Shown: in pieces, positions 49,815-58,412 of the stretch | Layout of the letters: each line of letters begins with the position of its first letter | How positions within the stretch are numbered: the stretch's first letter is position 1 | Assembly: GCF_001896135.2 (NCBI RefSeq) | Contig: NZ_MPOH02000015.1 | Location: forward strand, 27,732-91,731 | Source: Streptomyces phaeoluteigriseus | GTDB taxonomy: Bacteria > Actinomycetota > Actinomycetes > Streptomycetales > Streptomycetaceae | Length of the DNA stretch: 64,000 bases | Reading direction: 5' to 3' | Notes under the pieces: model-generated | The model's input: the letters and a program-made list of their open reading frames with translations, nothing else | What the model was told of the DNA's origin: nothing | Databases searched by the model: none | Made by a program: the position numbers and the translations under genes

Positions 49815-51044
49815 CTACCGGATCGGCATCCCCGACAGGGTCCGCGCGATCACCAGTCGCTGGATCTCGCTCGTGCCCTCGAAGATCGTGTAGATCGCGC
49901 TGTCGCGGTGCATCCGCTCCACCGGGTACTCCCGCGTGTAGCCGTTGCCGCCGAGGATCTGGACGGCCTGCGCCGTCACCGTCTTCGCCGTCTCGCTGGC
50001 GTACAGCTTGGACATGGAGCCCTCGGCCGCGGTGAACGGCCGGCCGTTGACCGCCATCCACGACGCGCGCCACACCAGCAGCCGCGCCGCGTCGATCTGC
50101 GTGCGCATGTCCGCGAGCTGGAAGGCGACACCCTGGTTGTCGATGATCGGGCGGCCGAACTGCTCGCGCGTCTTCGCGTAGTCCAGGGCGACCTCGTACG
50201 CCGCGCGGGCCGTACCGACGGCCATGGCGCCGACCGCCGGCCGCGAGGCCTCGAACGTCGCCATCGCGGCGTTCTTCACCCTCTCACCGCCGCCCGCCCT
50301 GGCCCGCTCGCGCGCCCGTGCCAGCCGCTCGTCGAGCTTCTGCTTGCCACCGAGGAGGCAGGAGCCGGGAACGCGCACGTTGTCGAGGATCACCTCGGCG
50401 GTGTGCGAGGCGCGGATGCCGTGCTTCTTGAACTTCTGGCCCTGGGCGAGACCGGGCGTGCCCGGCGGGACGATGAAGGAGGCGTGCCCCTTGGAGCCCA
50501 GGTCGGGGTCGACGACCGCGACGACCACGTGAACGTTGGCGATGCCGCCGTTGGTCGCCCAGGTCTTCGTGCCGTTGATCACCCACTCGTCCTTGGCCTC
50601 GTCGTACACGGCACGGGTGCGCATGGAGGCGACGTCGGAGCCGGCGTCGGGCTCGGAGGAGCAGAAGGCGGCGACCTTGACGTCGGCCGGGTCGCCGTAC
50701 ATCTGGGGGATCCAGGTGCCGATCTGTTCCTCGGTGCCGTTGGCGAGGACGCCGACGGCGGCGAGGCCGGTGCCGACGATGGAGAGGGCGATGCCCGCGT
50801 CTCCCCAGAACAGCTCTTCCATCGCCATCGGGATGCCGAGACCCGTAGGGTCGAAGTACTGCTGGGCGTAGAAGTCGAGGGAGTAGATGCCCACCTTCGC
50901 GGCCTCCTGGATGACCGGCCAGGGAGTCTCCTCACGCTCGTCCCATTCGGCGGCCGCGGGGCGGATGACATCGGCCGCGAAGCCGTGCAGCCAGTCCCGG
51001 ACCTCCTTCTGTTCGTCGTTGAGCTCCATGGTGAACTCGGCCAT
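49815..51044 (-). CDS. Acyl-CoA dehydrogenase
   Basis: This 409-residue FAD-dependent dehydrogenase has the FadE-like start FTMELNDEQKEVRDWLHGFA, substrate motif KVAAFCSSEPDAGSDVASMRTRA, KTWATNGGIANVHVVVAVVD, DYAKTREQFGRPIIDNQGVAFQLADM and terminal IFEGTSEIQRLVIARTLSG, with a probable catalytic Glu in the last block. It oxidises an acyl-CoA thioester, the first step of beta-oxidation. ATG 51044 follows GGAGGGGAC. It is divergent from a TetR regulator with two candidate operators between the starts. Confidence 0.94.
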   Translation of the reverse strand: MAEFTMELNDEQKEVRDWLHGFAADVIRPAAAEWDEREETPWPVIQEAAKVGIYSLDFYAQQYFDPTGLGIPMAMEELFWGDAGIALSIVGTGLAAVGVLANGTEEQIGTWIPQMYGDPADVKVAAFCSSEPDAGSDVASMRTRAVYDEAKDEWVINGTKTWATNGGIANVHVVVAVVDPDLGSKGHASFIVPPGTPGLAQGQKFKKHGIRASHTAEVILDNVRVPGSCLLGGKQKLDERLARARERARAGGGERVKNAAMATFEASRPAVGAMAVGTARAAYEVALDYAKTREQFGRPIIDNQGVAFQLADMRTQIDAARLLVWRASWMAVNGRPFTAAEGSMSKLYASETAKTVTAQAVQILGGNGYTREYPVERMHRDSAIYTIFEGTSEIQRLVIARTLSGMPIR

Positions 51045-51070
51045 GTCCCCTCCAGCGGCGGAACGTGCGT

Positions 51071-51107
51071 GTTACTAGCGGTAACGCGAGTCTGTTACCG
51101 GTCGGTA
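51071..51107. promoter_or_regulatory. Paired TetR operators between acyl-CoA dehydrogenase and tetR
   Basis: GTTAC-N5-GTAAC (51071-51085) and TACCG-GT-CGGTA (51096-51107) are both perfect dyads. The second has the form common to actinobacterial TetR operators. They lie 27-63 bp upstream of the dehydrogenase start and about 110 bp upstream of tetR, so the divergent regulator is a natural candidate for binding. Confidence 0.6.
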
Positions 51108-51214
51108 GGAAAAGTCAACTCCTGAGGTCGGCTCGGCAGCCCGTTCGATGTCGAGTCACCGTCAGGTGTTAGTTTGCGCAGGCGTCACCGAATCAGCACG
51201 GGTGGGGAGAGCAC

Positions 51215-51856
51215 ATGGACACCACGCAGCGGACCGAGCAGCAGAGGTCCGCCGACCGCCGACGGCGCGAGCTGCTGGAGGCCGCCGACAGAGTGGTGCT
51301 CCGAGACGGGCCCCAGGCCTCCATGAACGCCATCGCGGCGGAGGCCGGCATCACCAAGCCGATCCTCTACCGCCACTTCGGCGACAAGGGCGGACTCTAC
51401 GCCGCTCTCGCCAAGCGGCACACCGACGCGCTGCTCGCCTCGCTGCGGGCCGCGCTGGACGCTCCCGCCGAGCGCCGGGAGCGGGTCGAGGCCACGCTGG
51501 ACACCTACCTCGCGGCCATCGAGGCCCGCCCTCAGGTCTACCGCTTCCTGATGCACCCGTCGGACGGCGCCCCCGGCGAGCAGGGCTTCGACGTCGGCAA
51601 GCACTCGGCTCCCGTGCTGCGGCGGATGGGCGAGGAGCTGGCCCAGGTCATCGAGGAGCGCCTGGACCTCGGACCCGGGACCCAGCAGCTCGCCCGCGTC
51701 TGGGGGCACGGGATCGTCGGGATGATGCACGCGGCCGGGGACTGGTGGCTGGGCGAACGGCCCTGCTCCCGCGCCGAGCTGGTGCGCGGCCTCGCCGACC
51801 TGCTGTGGGGCCGCCTCGCGGCGGCGGGCGACAAGGTGGGCGGTCCCGGCTTCTGA
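51215..51856 (+). CDS. TetR-family transcriptional regulator
   Basis: This 213-residue protein has the TetR HTH in ADRRRRELLEAADRVVLRDGPQASMNAIAAEAGITKPILYRHFGDKGGLYAALAKRH (residues ~12-65). The ligand-binding domain has HPSDGAPGEQGFDVGKHSAP and ends GRLAAAGDKVGGPGF. ATG 51215 follows GGGGAG. It is divergent from the acyl-CoA dehydrogenase gene and probably represses it, releasing on binding an acyl-CoA. The C-terminal region resembles TetR_C (KstR-like) sensors. Confidence 0.92.
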   Translation: MDTTQRTEQQRSADRRRRELLEAADRVVLRDGPQASMNAIAAEAGITKPILYRHFGDKGGLYAALAKRHTDALLASLRAALDAPAERRERVEATLDTYLAAIEARPQVYRFLMHPSDGAPGEQGFDVGKHSAPVLRRMGEELAQVIEERLDLGPGTQQLARVWGHGIVGMMHAAGDWWLGERPCSRAELVRGLADLLWGRLAAAGDKVGGPGF

Positions 51857-51901
51857 CCGGGGCCCCCGCGCACGGGTACCTCCGCTCACCGGTACGCCCG
51901 C

Positions 51902-52441
51902 TCAGCCGCTCCAGGGAGCCCGCCTCACCTGGCGCATCAGCCGTCTCCCGCGCCAGCCGTGGACGCGGTCCGCGTACACCCGCCCCTCCAGGTGGTCGCA
52001 CTCGTGCTGCAAGCATCTGGCAAAGAATCCCGTGCCGTGGACCGTGACCGGCTCGCCCGCCACCGTGAAACCCTCGACCAGCGCGTGGTCGTGGCGTTCC
52101 GTCCCCGCTTCCAGGCCCGGCAGGGACAGACAGCCCTCCGGGCCGCGGATCACCACTCCGTCCACGTCCACCAGGCGTGGGTTCACGAGATGGCCCAGGT
52201 GGCGGACGTCCTCGTCGTCGGGGCAGTCGTAGACGAACACCCGCAAGGACTCCCCGACCTGGTTCGCGGCGAGGCCCACGCCCCGCGCCGCGTACATCGT
52301 GGCGAAGAGGTCCTCGACGAGGCGGGCCAGTTCCGGACCGAACTCGGTGACCTCCGCGCAGGGTTGCCGCAGGACCGGATCGCCGAGCAGGGTGAGGGGC
52401 CGGACGCGCCCGTGGGCGCCCGGGATGGAACCTTGTCGCAT
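51902..52441 (-). CDS. def: Peptide deformylase
   Basis: This 179-residue metalloprotease has all three signatures: GVGLAANQVG, EGCLSLPG and HECDH (Zn-binding His, catalytic Glu and His). It removes the N-formyl group from nascent proteins. The N-terminal extension (MRQGSIPGAHGRVR) is longer than in the minimal enzyme, as in actinobacterial PDF copies. The C-terminal VYADRVHGWRGRRLMRQVRRAPWSG is basic and elongated. ATG 52441 lacks a strong Shine-Dalgarno. Streptomyces usually has several def genes; this may be an accessory copy. Confidence 0.93.
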   Translation of the reverse strand: MRQGSIPGAHGRVRPLTLLGDPVLRQPCAEVTEFGPELARLVEDLFATMYAARGVGLAANQVGESLRVFVYDCPDDEDVRHLGHLVNPRLVDVDGVVIRGPEGCLSLPGLEAGTERHDHALVEGFTVAGEPVTVHGTGFFARCLQHECDHLEGRVYADRVHGWRGRRLMRQVRRAPWSG

Positions 52442-52599
52442 GGCGGCAAGGGTACGGTCCTTTCTGACACGCGCATGCCGTGCGCAGCGTGAGACGGTGC
52501 CGGGATTCGGGCCTGCGAATGGATCTCGATAGGCTGACCACCTACCACGTTGCCGTCAGGCTTCAGGCGCGGCGCGTACGCAAGGAGGATCGAGAACTG

Positions 52600-53838
52600 A
52601 TGGCAGGCAACTCGGACCCGCTCACGCCGCGGGCCAAGATCGCCGTGACCGCGGGCAAGGCGGTCGCTGCGGCATCGCGTGCCGCGGGACGCGGCAGCGG
52701 TTCGGTGATCGGCGGCCGGGTGGCGCTGAGGCTCGACCCCGACCTCCTTGCCCGGCTCGCCCAGAACCTGGACGTCATCCTCGTCTCGGCGACCAACGGC
52801 AAGACCACGACCACCCGTCTCATCGCGGAGGCCCTGCGGGCCGCGGGCCCGGTCGTGTCCAACGCGCTCGGCGCGAACATGCCCGCCGGCATCACCTCGG
52901 CACTCGCGGGCGGCTCGGACGCCAAGTACGCCGTGATCGAGGTCGACGAGAAGTACCTCGCCGGTGTCGCCCGCGACACCGCCCCCAAGTGCATCGCGCT
53001 GCTCAACCTCTCCCGCGACCAGCTGGACCGAGCCGCCGAGACCCGCATGCTCGCCGAGAACTGGCGCGAGGGACTGGCCGGTTCCAAGGCCGTCGTCATC
53101 GCCAACGCGGACGACCCGCTGGTGGTGTGGGCCGCGTCCTCCTCCCCCAACGTGATCTGGGTCGCAGCCGGGCAGATGTGGAAGGACGACGCCTGGTCCT
53201 GCCCGTCCTGCGGCGGTGTCATGCAGCGCCCCGGCGACGACTGGTTCTGCGGCGAGTGCGGCTTCCGGCGGCCGACGCCGAGCTGGGCGCTCTCCGGCGA
53301 CCACGTCCTCGACCCGCACGGCTCCGCCTGGCCGATCCACCTCCAGCTGCCGGGCCGCGCCAACAAGGCCAACGCCGCCTCCTCGGCCGCCGTCGCCGCC
53401 GTCTTCGGCGTGCCGCCGCAGGTCGCGCTGGAGCGGATGTACCAGGTGCAGGCCGTCGCCGGACGCTACGACGTCGTCCAGTTCATGCAGCGCGACCTGC
53501 GGCTGCTGCTGGCGAAGAACCCGGCGGGCTGGCTCGAGACGTTCAGCCTGATCGATCCGCCGCCCACGCCGGTCATCCTCTCGGTGAACGCGCGCGGCGC
53601 CGACGGCACCGACACCTCCTGGCTGTGGGACGTCGACTACACCCGGCTGACCGGCCACCCGATCTTCGTCGTCGGCGACCGCAAGCTGGACCTCGCGGTG
53701 CGCCTGGAGGTCGCCAACCAGCACTTCCAGGTGTGCGAGAACGTCGACCAGGCCGTGCAGCTGGCGCCGCCCGGCCGTATCGAGGTCATCGCGAACTACA
53801 CCGCCTTCCAGGACCTGCGCCGCCGCGTCGGCAACTGA
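52600..53838 (+). CDS. murT: Lipid II isoglutaminyl synthase, glutamyl-ligase subunit
   Basis: This 412-residue Mur-ligase-type protein has the ATP-binding P-loop LVSATNGKTTTTRLIAEALRAAG, the DNxxxN-like AVIEVDEKYLAG, a C4 zinc ribbon (CPSCGG ... CGECGF) that marks MurT proteins, and LQLPGRANKANAASSAAVA. It acts with GatD to amidate the D-isoglutamate carboxylate of lipid II. ATG 52600 follows AAGGAGG. The downstream gatD begins 19 bp after the stop, completing the pair. Confidence 0.95.
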   Translation: MAGNSDPLTPRAKIAVTAGKAVAAASRAAGRGSGSVIGGRVALRLDPDLLARLAQNLDVILVSATNGKTTTTRLIAEALRAAGPVVSNALGANMPAGITSALAGGSDAKYAVIEVDEKYLAGVARDTAPKCIALLNLSRDQLDRAAETRMLAENWREGLAGSKAVVIANADDPLVVWAASSSPNVIWVAAGQMWKDDAWSCPSCGGVMQRPGDDWFCGECGFRRPTPSWALSGDHVLDPHGSAWPIHLQLPGRANKANAASSAAVAAVFGVPPQVALERMYQVQAVAGRYDVVQFMQRDLRLLLAKNPAGWLETFSLIDPPPTPVILSVNARGADGTDTSWLWDVDYTRLTGHPIFVVGDRKLDLAVRLEVANQHFQVCENVDQAVQLAPPGRIEVIANYTAFQDLRRRVGN

Positions 53839-53857
53839 CCCGAGGAACCTTCACGTG

Positions 53858-54586
53858 ATGAGTGACAACCAACTGCGGGTCGTCTGGATCTACCCGGACC
53901 TGCTCAGCACCTACGGCGACCAGGGCAACGTCCTGGTCGTGGAGCGGCGGGCGCGGCAACGCGGGCTCGACGTGGCCCGGCTGGACGTGCGCAGCGACCA
54001 GCCGATCCCCACCTCCGGGGACATCTACCTGATCGGCGGCGGTGAGGACCGTCCGCAGCGGCTCGCCGCCGAGCGGCTGCGCCGTGACGGGCACCTGTAC
54101 CAGGCGGTGCAGAACGGCGCGATCGTGTTCGCGGTGTGCGCGGGCTACCAGATCCTGGGCCACGAGTTCGTCAACGACCTCGGTCAGCGCGAGCCCGGCC
54201 TCGGCCTGCTGGACGTCACCACGACCCGCGGTGAGGGCGAGCGGTGCGTCGGCGACGTCCTCGCGGACATCGACCCGCGCCTCGGGCTGCCCTCGCTCAC
54301 CGGCTTCGAGAACCACCAGGGCATCACCCATCTCGGCCCGACCGCCCGCCCGCTCGCCCGCGTCCAGATCGGCAAGGGCAACGGCACCGGCGACGGCACC
54401 GAGGGCGCGTACAACGACACCGTCTTCGGCACCTACATGCACGGTCCGGTGCTGGCCCGCAACCCGCTCATCGCGGACCTGCTGCTGAAGCTGGCGCTCG
54501 ATGTGAACGCGCTCCCGCCGACCGACGACCGCTGGTACGAGGCCCTGCGAAACGAGCGCATCGCGTCCGCGCAGCAGCCCGCCTAG
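53858..54586 (+). CDS. gatD: Lipid II isoglutaminyl synthase, glutaminase subunit
   Basis: This 242-residue class I glutamine amidotransferase-like protein (cobyric-acid synthase type) has nucleophile Cys in FAVCAGYQILGHEF, FENHQGITHLG and the catalytic-region His in GTYMHGPVLARNP. It supplies ammonia to MurT for lipid II amidation. ATG 53858 is preferred; GTG 53855 is immediately upstream in frame. It shares the transcript with murT. Confidence 0.95.
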   Translation: MSDNQLRVVWIYPDLLSTYGDQGNVLVVERRARQRGLDVARLDVRSDQPIPTSGDIYLIGGGEDRPQRLAAERLRRDGHLYQAVQNGAIVFAVCAGYQILGHEFVNDLGQREPGLGLLDVTTTRGEGERCVGDVLADIDPRLGLPSLTGFENHQGITHLGPTARPLARVQIGKGNGTGDGTEGAYNDTVFGTYMHGPVLARNPLIADLLLKLALDVNALPPTDDRWYEALRNERIASAQQPA

Positions 54587-54801
54587 CAGGCCCGGCGGGA
54601 CAGCCCGCGTGACCTGTGTGTTCACCCGATCTTCGGGTTGCCGTCAGCAGCCCGGATGACGGTACGTCCGCACAGGTGAGCGGGCACGTCCAGCAGGCGG
54701 ACGTGTCCTTCGGCCCCGCCCCCTCCTGCCGCTAGGGTGGCGGGGATCGAGCCGGACAACGCGGTCCGGATCCGGCCCACGTGGAGAAGGTTGTTCGGGC
54801 T

Positions 54802-55827
54802 ATGCGCATTGGTGTCCTCACGTCCGGCGGCGACTGCCCCGGCCTGAACGCCGTCATCCGGTCCGTCGTGCACCGCGCCGTCGTGGACCACGGCGACGAG
54901 GTCATCGGCTTCCGGGACGGCTGGAAGGGCCTCCTGGAATGCGACTACCTCAAGCTCGACCTCGACGCGGTGGGCGGCATCCTCGCCCGCGGCGGCACGA
55001 TCCTCGGCTCCTCCCGCGTCCAGCCCTCGCAGCTGCGGGACGGCGTGGAGCGGGCCCGGGGACACGTCGAGGAACTCGGCCTCGACGCCGTCATCCCGAT
55101 CGGCGGTGAGGGCACGCTCAAGGCGGCCCGGCTGATGTCGGACAGCGGCCTGCCCATCGTGGGCGTGCCGAAGACCATCGACAACGACATCGCCGTCACC
55201 GACGTCACCTTCGGCTTCGACACGGCCGTGGGCGTCGCCACCGAGGCGCTCGACCGGCTCAAGACCACCGCCGAGTCCCATCAGCGGGTCCTCGTCGTGG
55301 AGGTCATGGGGCGGCACACCGGCTGGATAGCGCTGCACTCCGGCATGGCGGCCGGCGCCCACGCCATCGTCGTCCCGGAGCGCCCCTTCGACATCGAGGA
55401 GCTGGCCCGGCGGGTCGGCGAGCGGTTCGAGGCGGGGAAGCGGTTCGCCATCGTCGTCGTGGCGGAGGGGGCCAAGCCGGCGCCCGGCTCCATGGCCTTC
55501 GACGAGGGCGGCAAGGACATCTACGGGCACGAGCGGTTCGCCGGCATCGCCCGGCAGCTCTCCATCGAGCTGGAGCAGCGGCTCGGCAAGGAGGCCCGGC
55601 CGGTGATCCTCGGGCATGTCCAGCGGGGTGGCACGCCCACCGCGTACGACCGTGTGCTCGCCACCCGGTTCGGGTGGCACGCGGTGGAGGCCGTGCACCG
55701 GGGCGAGTTCGGCAGGATGACGGCCCTGCGGGGGACGGACATCGTGATGGTGGAACTGGCGGAGGCCGTCGAAACGCTGAAGACGGTGCCCGAGGACCGC
55801 TACGCCGAAGCGGAGTGCGTGCTGTAG
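54802..55827 (+). CDS. pfkA: 6-phosphofructokinase
   Basis: This 341-residue PFK, the usual length for Streptomyces PfkA, has LTSGGDCPGLNAVIR, the ATP-type loop PIGGEGTLKAARLMSD, GVPKTIDNDIAVTDVTFGFDTA, VVEVMGRHTGWIALHSG and the effector/substrate block VVVAEGAKPAPGSMAFDEGG. It phosphorylates fructose 6-phosphate, and the GGEGT variant is seen in actinobacterial ATP-dependent PfkA. ATG 54802 follows GGAGAAGG at somewhat long spacing. A strong terminator (55860-55891) lies downstream. Confidence 0.95.
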   Translation: MRIGVLTSGGDCPGLNAVIRSVVHRAVVDHGDEVIGFRDGWKGLLECDYLKLDLDAVGGILARGGTILGSSRVQPSQLRDGVERARGHVEELGLDAVIPIGGEGTLKAARLMSDSGLPIVGVPKTIDNDIAVTDVTFGFDTAVGVATEALDRLKTTAESHQRVLVVEVMGRHTGWIALHSGMAAGAHAIVVPERPFDIEELARRVGERFEAGKRFAIVVVAEGAKPAPGSMAFDEGGKDIYGHERFAGIARQLSIELEQRLGKEARPVILGHVQRGGTPTAYDRVLATRFGWHAVEAVHRGEFGRMTALRGTDIVMVELAEAVETLKTVPEDRYAEAECVL

Positions 55828-55859
55828 CCGTCCGGGCTCCCGGTGGGTGCCCCCCGAGT

Positions 55860-55891
55860 CCGCCCCCGGTGACATGAGTCGCCGGGGGCGG
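55860..55891 (+). terminator. Intrinsic terminator after pfkA
   Basis: A perfect 10-bp stem (55860-55869 with 55882-55891), 12-nt loop, followed by TTCT. It ends the pfkA transcript before ctaG. Confidence 0.88.
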
Positions 55892-55946
55892 TTCTAGTCT
55901 TGGGGCGCAGGAACCGTACAACCCCCCACGAATCAGGAGCCGGCGG

Positions 55947-56894
55947 ATGGATCACAGCGGGCACGGCATGACCATGGATCTGCCGCCGTTCACGCTGGGG
56001 CGGGGTCTTCAGTGGTCACCGGACCCGTTCTTCCTCGTCGCCTGTCTGGCCGCGCTGGGGCTGTACGCGTGGGGTGTCGTCCGGCTGCGGCGGCGCGGGG
56101 ACGCGTGGTCCGCGGGGCGGACGGTGGCGTACGTCGTCGGCGTGCTGACGATCGTGCTGGTGATGTGCACGAAGCTGAACGACTACGGCATGGTCATGTT
56201 CAGCGTGCACATGGTGCAGCACATGGTGATCAGCATGCTGTCGCCGATCCTGATCCTGCTCGGCGCCCCCGTCACCCTGGCGCTGCGCGCCCTGCCCACC
56301 GCGGGCAAGGGCCGCAAGGGGCCGCGTGAGCTGCTGCTGATGCTGCTGCACAGCTGGTACATGCGGATCGTCACGCACCCCGCGTTCACCATTCCGCTGT
56401 TCATCGCGAGTCTGTACGCGCTGTACTTCACGCCTGTCTTCGACTTCCTGATGGGTTCGGACCTCGGGCACGCGGCGATGATGGTGCACTTCCTCGCCGT
56501 GGGTGTGGTGTTCTTCTGGCCGATCATGGGCGTCGACCCGGGGCCGAACCGGCCCGGCTACCTGATGCGCATGCTGGAGCTGTTCGCCGGGATGCCGTTC
56601 CACGCGTTCTTCGGCATCGCGCTGATGATGGCGTCCACGCCGATGGTGAAGACGTTCGAGAACCCGCCCGCCTCCCTCGGCATCGACGCCCTGGCCGACC
56701 AGAACGCGGCCGGCGGTATCGCCTGGGCGTTCAGCGAGATCCCGTCGGTGCTGGTGCTGATCGCGCTGCTGTTCCAGTGGTACGGCTCCGAGCAGCGGCA
56801 GGCCAAGCGCCAGGACCGGGCCGCCGACCGGGACGGTGACAAGGAGCTGGAGGCCTACAACGCCTACCTGTCCTCGCTGAGCGGACGCCGTTGA
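55947..56894 (+). CDS. CtaG-family cytochrome c oxidase assembly protein
   Basis: This 315-residue polytopic protein (about seven helices) matches the CtaG/Caa3_CtaG family, with LPPFTLGRGLQWSPDPFFLVACLAALGLYAWGV at the N-terminus, HMVQHMVISMLSPILILLGAP with conserved His pairs, and MVHFLAVGVVFFWPIMGVDP. It helps deliver copper to subunit II of the oxidase. A His/Met-rich leader (DHSGHGMTM) may bind copper. ATG 55947 follows AGGAGCC. It is monocistronic or followed by a small membrane protein gene. Confidence 0.92.
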   Translation: MDHSGHGMTMDLPPFTLGRGLQWSPDPFFLVACLAALGLYAWGVVRLRRRGDAWSAGRTVAYVVGVLTIVLVMCTKLNDYGMVMFSVHMVQHMVISMLSPILILLGAPVTLALRALPTAGKGRKGPRELLLMLLHSWYMRIVTHPAFTIPLFIASLYALYFTPVFDFLMGSDLGHAAMMVHFLAVGVVFFWPIMGVDPGPNRPGYLMRMLELFAGMPFHAFFGIALMMASTPMVKTFENPPASLGIDALADQNAAGGIAWAFSEIPSVLVLIALLFQWYGSEQRQAKRQDRAADRDGDKELEAYNAYLSSLSGRR

Positions 56895-56994
56895 CGGGAC
56901 GCCGTTGAGCGTTCGCCAGGGCTGAAGGACCGGAACCAGGGCACCATGGAGGGGGACACACCCTGTGGGGGGTGTGCCGGAGGAGGGTGTCGCG

Positions 56995-57177
56995 ATGCCC
57001 GGTTCCATGAACGGTTCGGCGGACGGTTCCACGAGGACCATGGGGGTGCTCACCATCGGCGGCCTCGTCGTGGTGACCGCCTACACGGTGGCGCTCGGCA
57101 GCAACGGCTGGCTGTGGTTCGGCTGGGTCGTGCTCGGGCTGATCACGCTCGCGATGGTCGCCACACGCACGACGTGA
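56995..57177 (+). CDS. Small membrane protein
   Basis: This 60-residue protein has two hydrophobic helices (GVLTIGGLVVVTAYTVAL and WLWFGWVVLGLITLAMVA). ATG 56995 is preceded by GGAGGAGGG at good spacing. A short hydrophilic N-terminus (PGSMNGSADGSTRT) precedes them. It lies 100 bp after the CtaG-type gene on the same strand and is convergent with the sensor kinase. No family was recognised; similar two-helix proteins follow ctaG in other Streptomyces. Confidence 0.7.
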   Translation: MPGSMNGSADGSTRTMGVLTIGGLVVVTAYTVALGSNGWLWFGWVVLGLITLAMVATRTT

Positions 57178-57206
57178 GCGACAGGAGCGACTGAGCGACG
57201 GGCGGC

Positions 57207-58412
57207 TCACCCCGGGGTGAGGCGGGCCGCCGAGTGGACGCCCGGCTGGTACTTCGGCAGCCGGGCGCTGATCCTCATGCCCGCGCCGGGGGCGGTCTCG
57301 ATGACGAGGCCGTGGTCGTCGCCGTACACCTGGCGGAGCCGGTCGTCGACGTTGGACAGGCCGATGCCGCCGGACGGGCTGACCTCACCGGCCAGGATGC
57401 GGCGCAGCAGGGCCGGGTCCATGCCCGCGCCGTCGTCCTCGATGACGACCAGGGCCTCGGCGCCGGCGTCCTGCGCGGTGATCTGGATGTGGCACTTGTC
57501 GGCCTTGCCCTCGAGGCCGTGCTTGACGGCGTTCTCCACCAGTGGCTGGAGGCAGAGGAAGGGCAGGGCCACCGGGAGGACCTCCGGGGCTATCTGGAGG
57601 GTGACGGAGAGCCGGTCGCCGAAGCGGGCCCGGACCAGCGCCAGATAGTGGTCGATGGCGTGCAGCTCGTCGGCGAGGGTGGTGAAGTCGCCGTGCCGGC
57701 GGAACGAGTAGCGGGTGAAGTCGGCGAACTCCAGGAGCAGCTCCCGGGCCCGCTCCGGGTCGGTGCGGACGAACGAGGCGATCACGGCGAGCGAGTTGAA
57801 GATGAAGTGCGGGGAGATCTGGGCGCGCAGGGCTTTGATCTCGGCCTCGATGAGGCGGGTGCGGGAGTCGTCGAGGTCGGCCAGCTCCAGTTGGACGCTC
57901 ACCCAGCGGGCCACCTCTCCCGCGGCCCGGACCAGCACGGCCGACTCGCGGGGCGCGCACACGACGAGGGCGCCGTGCACCCGGTCGTCGACGGTGAGCG
58001 GGGTGAGCACCGCCCAGCGGAGCGGGCAGTCGGGGGCGTCGCAGGTGAGCGGGAAGGCCTCGCCGCGGCCGGTGTCCAGCGGGCCGGACAGCCGGGCCAT
58101 GATCTCCGTACGGTGGTGGGCGCCCACGCCGTCCCAGGCCAGGAGCTGTTCGCGGTCCGTCAGGCAGAGGGCGTCCGTGCCGAGCAGGGTGCGCAGCCGG
58201 CCGGCGGACTTGCGGGCCGTCTCCTCGGTGAGGCCGGCCCGCAGGGGCGGGGCGGCGAGGGAGGCGGTGTGCAGGGTCTGGAAGGTGGCGTGCTCGACGG
58301 GGGTGCCCAGGTCGCCGAGGCTCTGCGGGCGGGCGGTGCGCCGGCCCAGCCAGAAGCCGACGGCGAGGCAGGGGAGGATCGCGATGCACAGGCCCGCGAG
58401 GAAGCCGCTCAT
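57207..58412 (-). CDS. LytS-type sensor histidine kinase
   Basis: The protein is 401 residues: an N-terminal hydrophobic segment (FLAGLCIAILPCLAVGFWLGRR), a GAF-like region (~50-190), then a His_kinase core with phospho-acceptor His in ALRAQISPHFIFNSLAVIASFVRTDPERA and the ATP-binding blocks LQPLVENAVKHGLEG and VVIEDDGAGMDP ... GGIGLSNVDDRLRQVYG. It is typical of kinases paired with LytTR regulators. ATG 58412 overlaps the symporter stop (ATGA). Being encoded with a transporter and LytTR protein, it probably senses the transported solute. Confidence 0.9.
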   Translation of the reverse strand: MSGFLAGLCIAILPCLAVGFWLGRRTARPQSLGDLGTPVEHATFQTLHTASLAAPPLRAGLTEETARKSAGRLRTLLGTDALCLTDREQLLAWDGVGAHHRTEIMARLSGPLDTGRGEAFPLTCDAPDCPLRWAVLTPLTVDDRVHGALVVCAPRESAVLVRAAGEVARWVSVQLELADLDDSRTRLIEAEIKALRAQISPHFIFNSLAVIASFVRTDPERARELLLEFADFTRYSFRRHGDFTTLADELHAIDHYLALVRARFGDRLSVTLQIAPEVLPVALPFLCLQPLVENAVKHGLEGKADKCHIQITAQDAGAEALVVIEDDGAGMDPALLRRILAGEVSPSGGIGLSNVDDRLRQVYGDDHGLVIETAPGAGMRISARLPKYQPGVHSAARLTPG

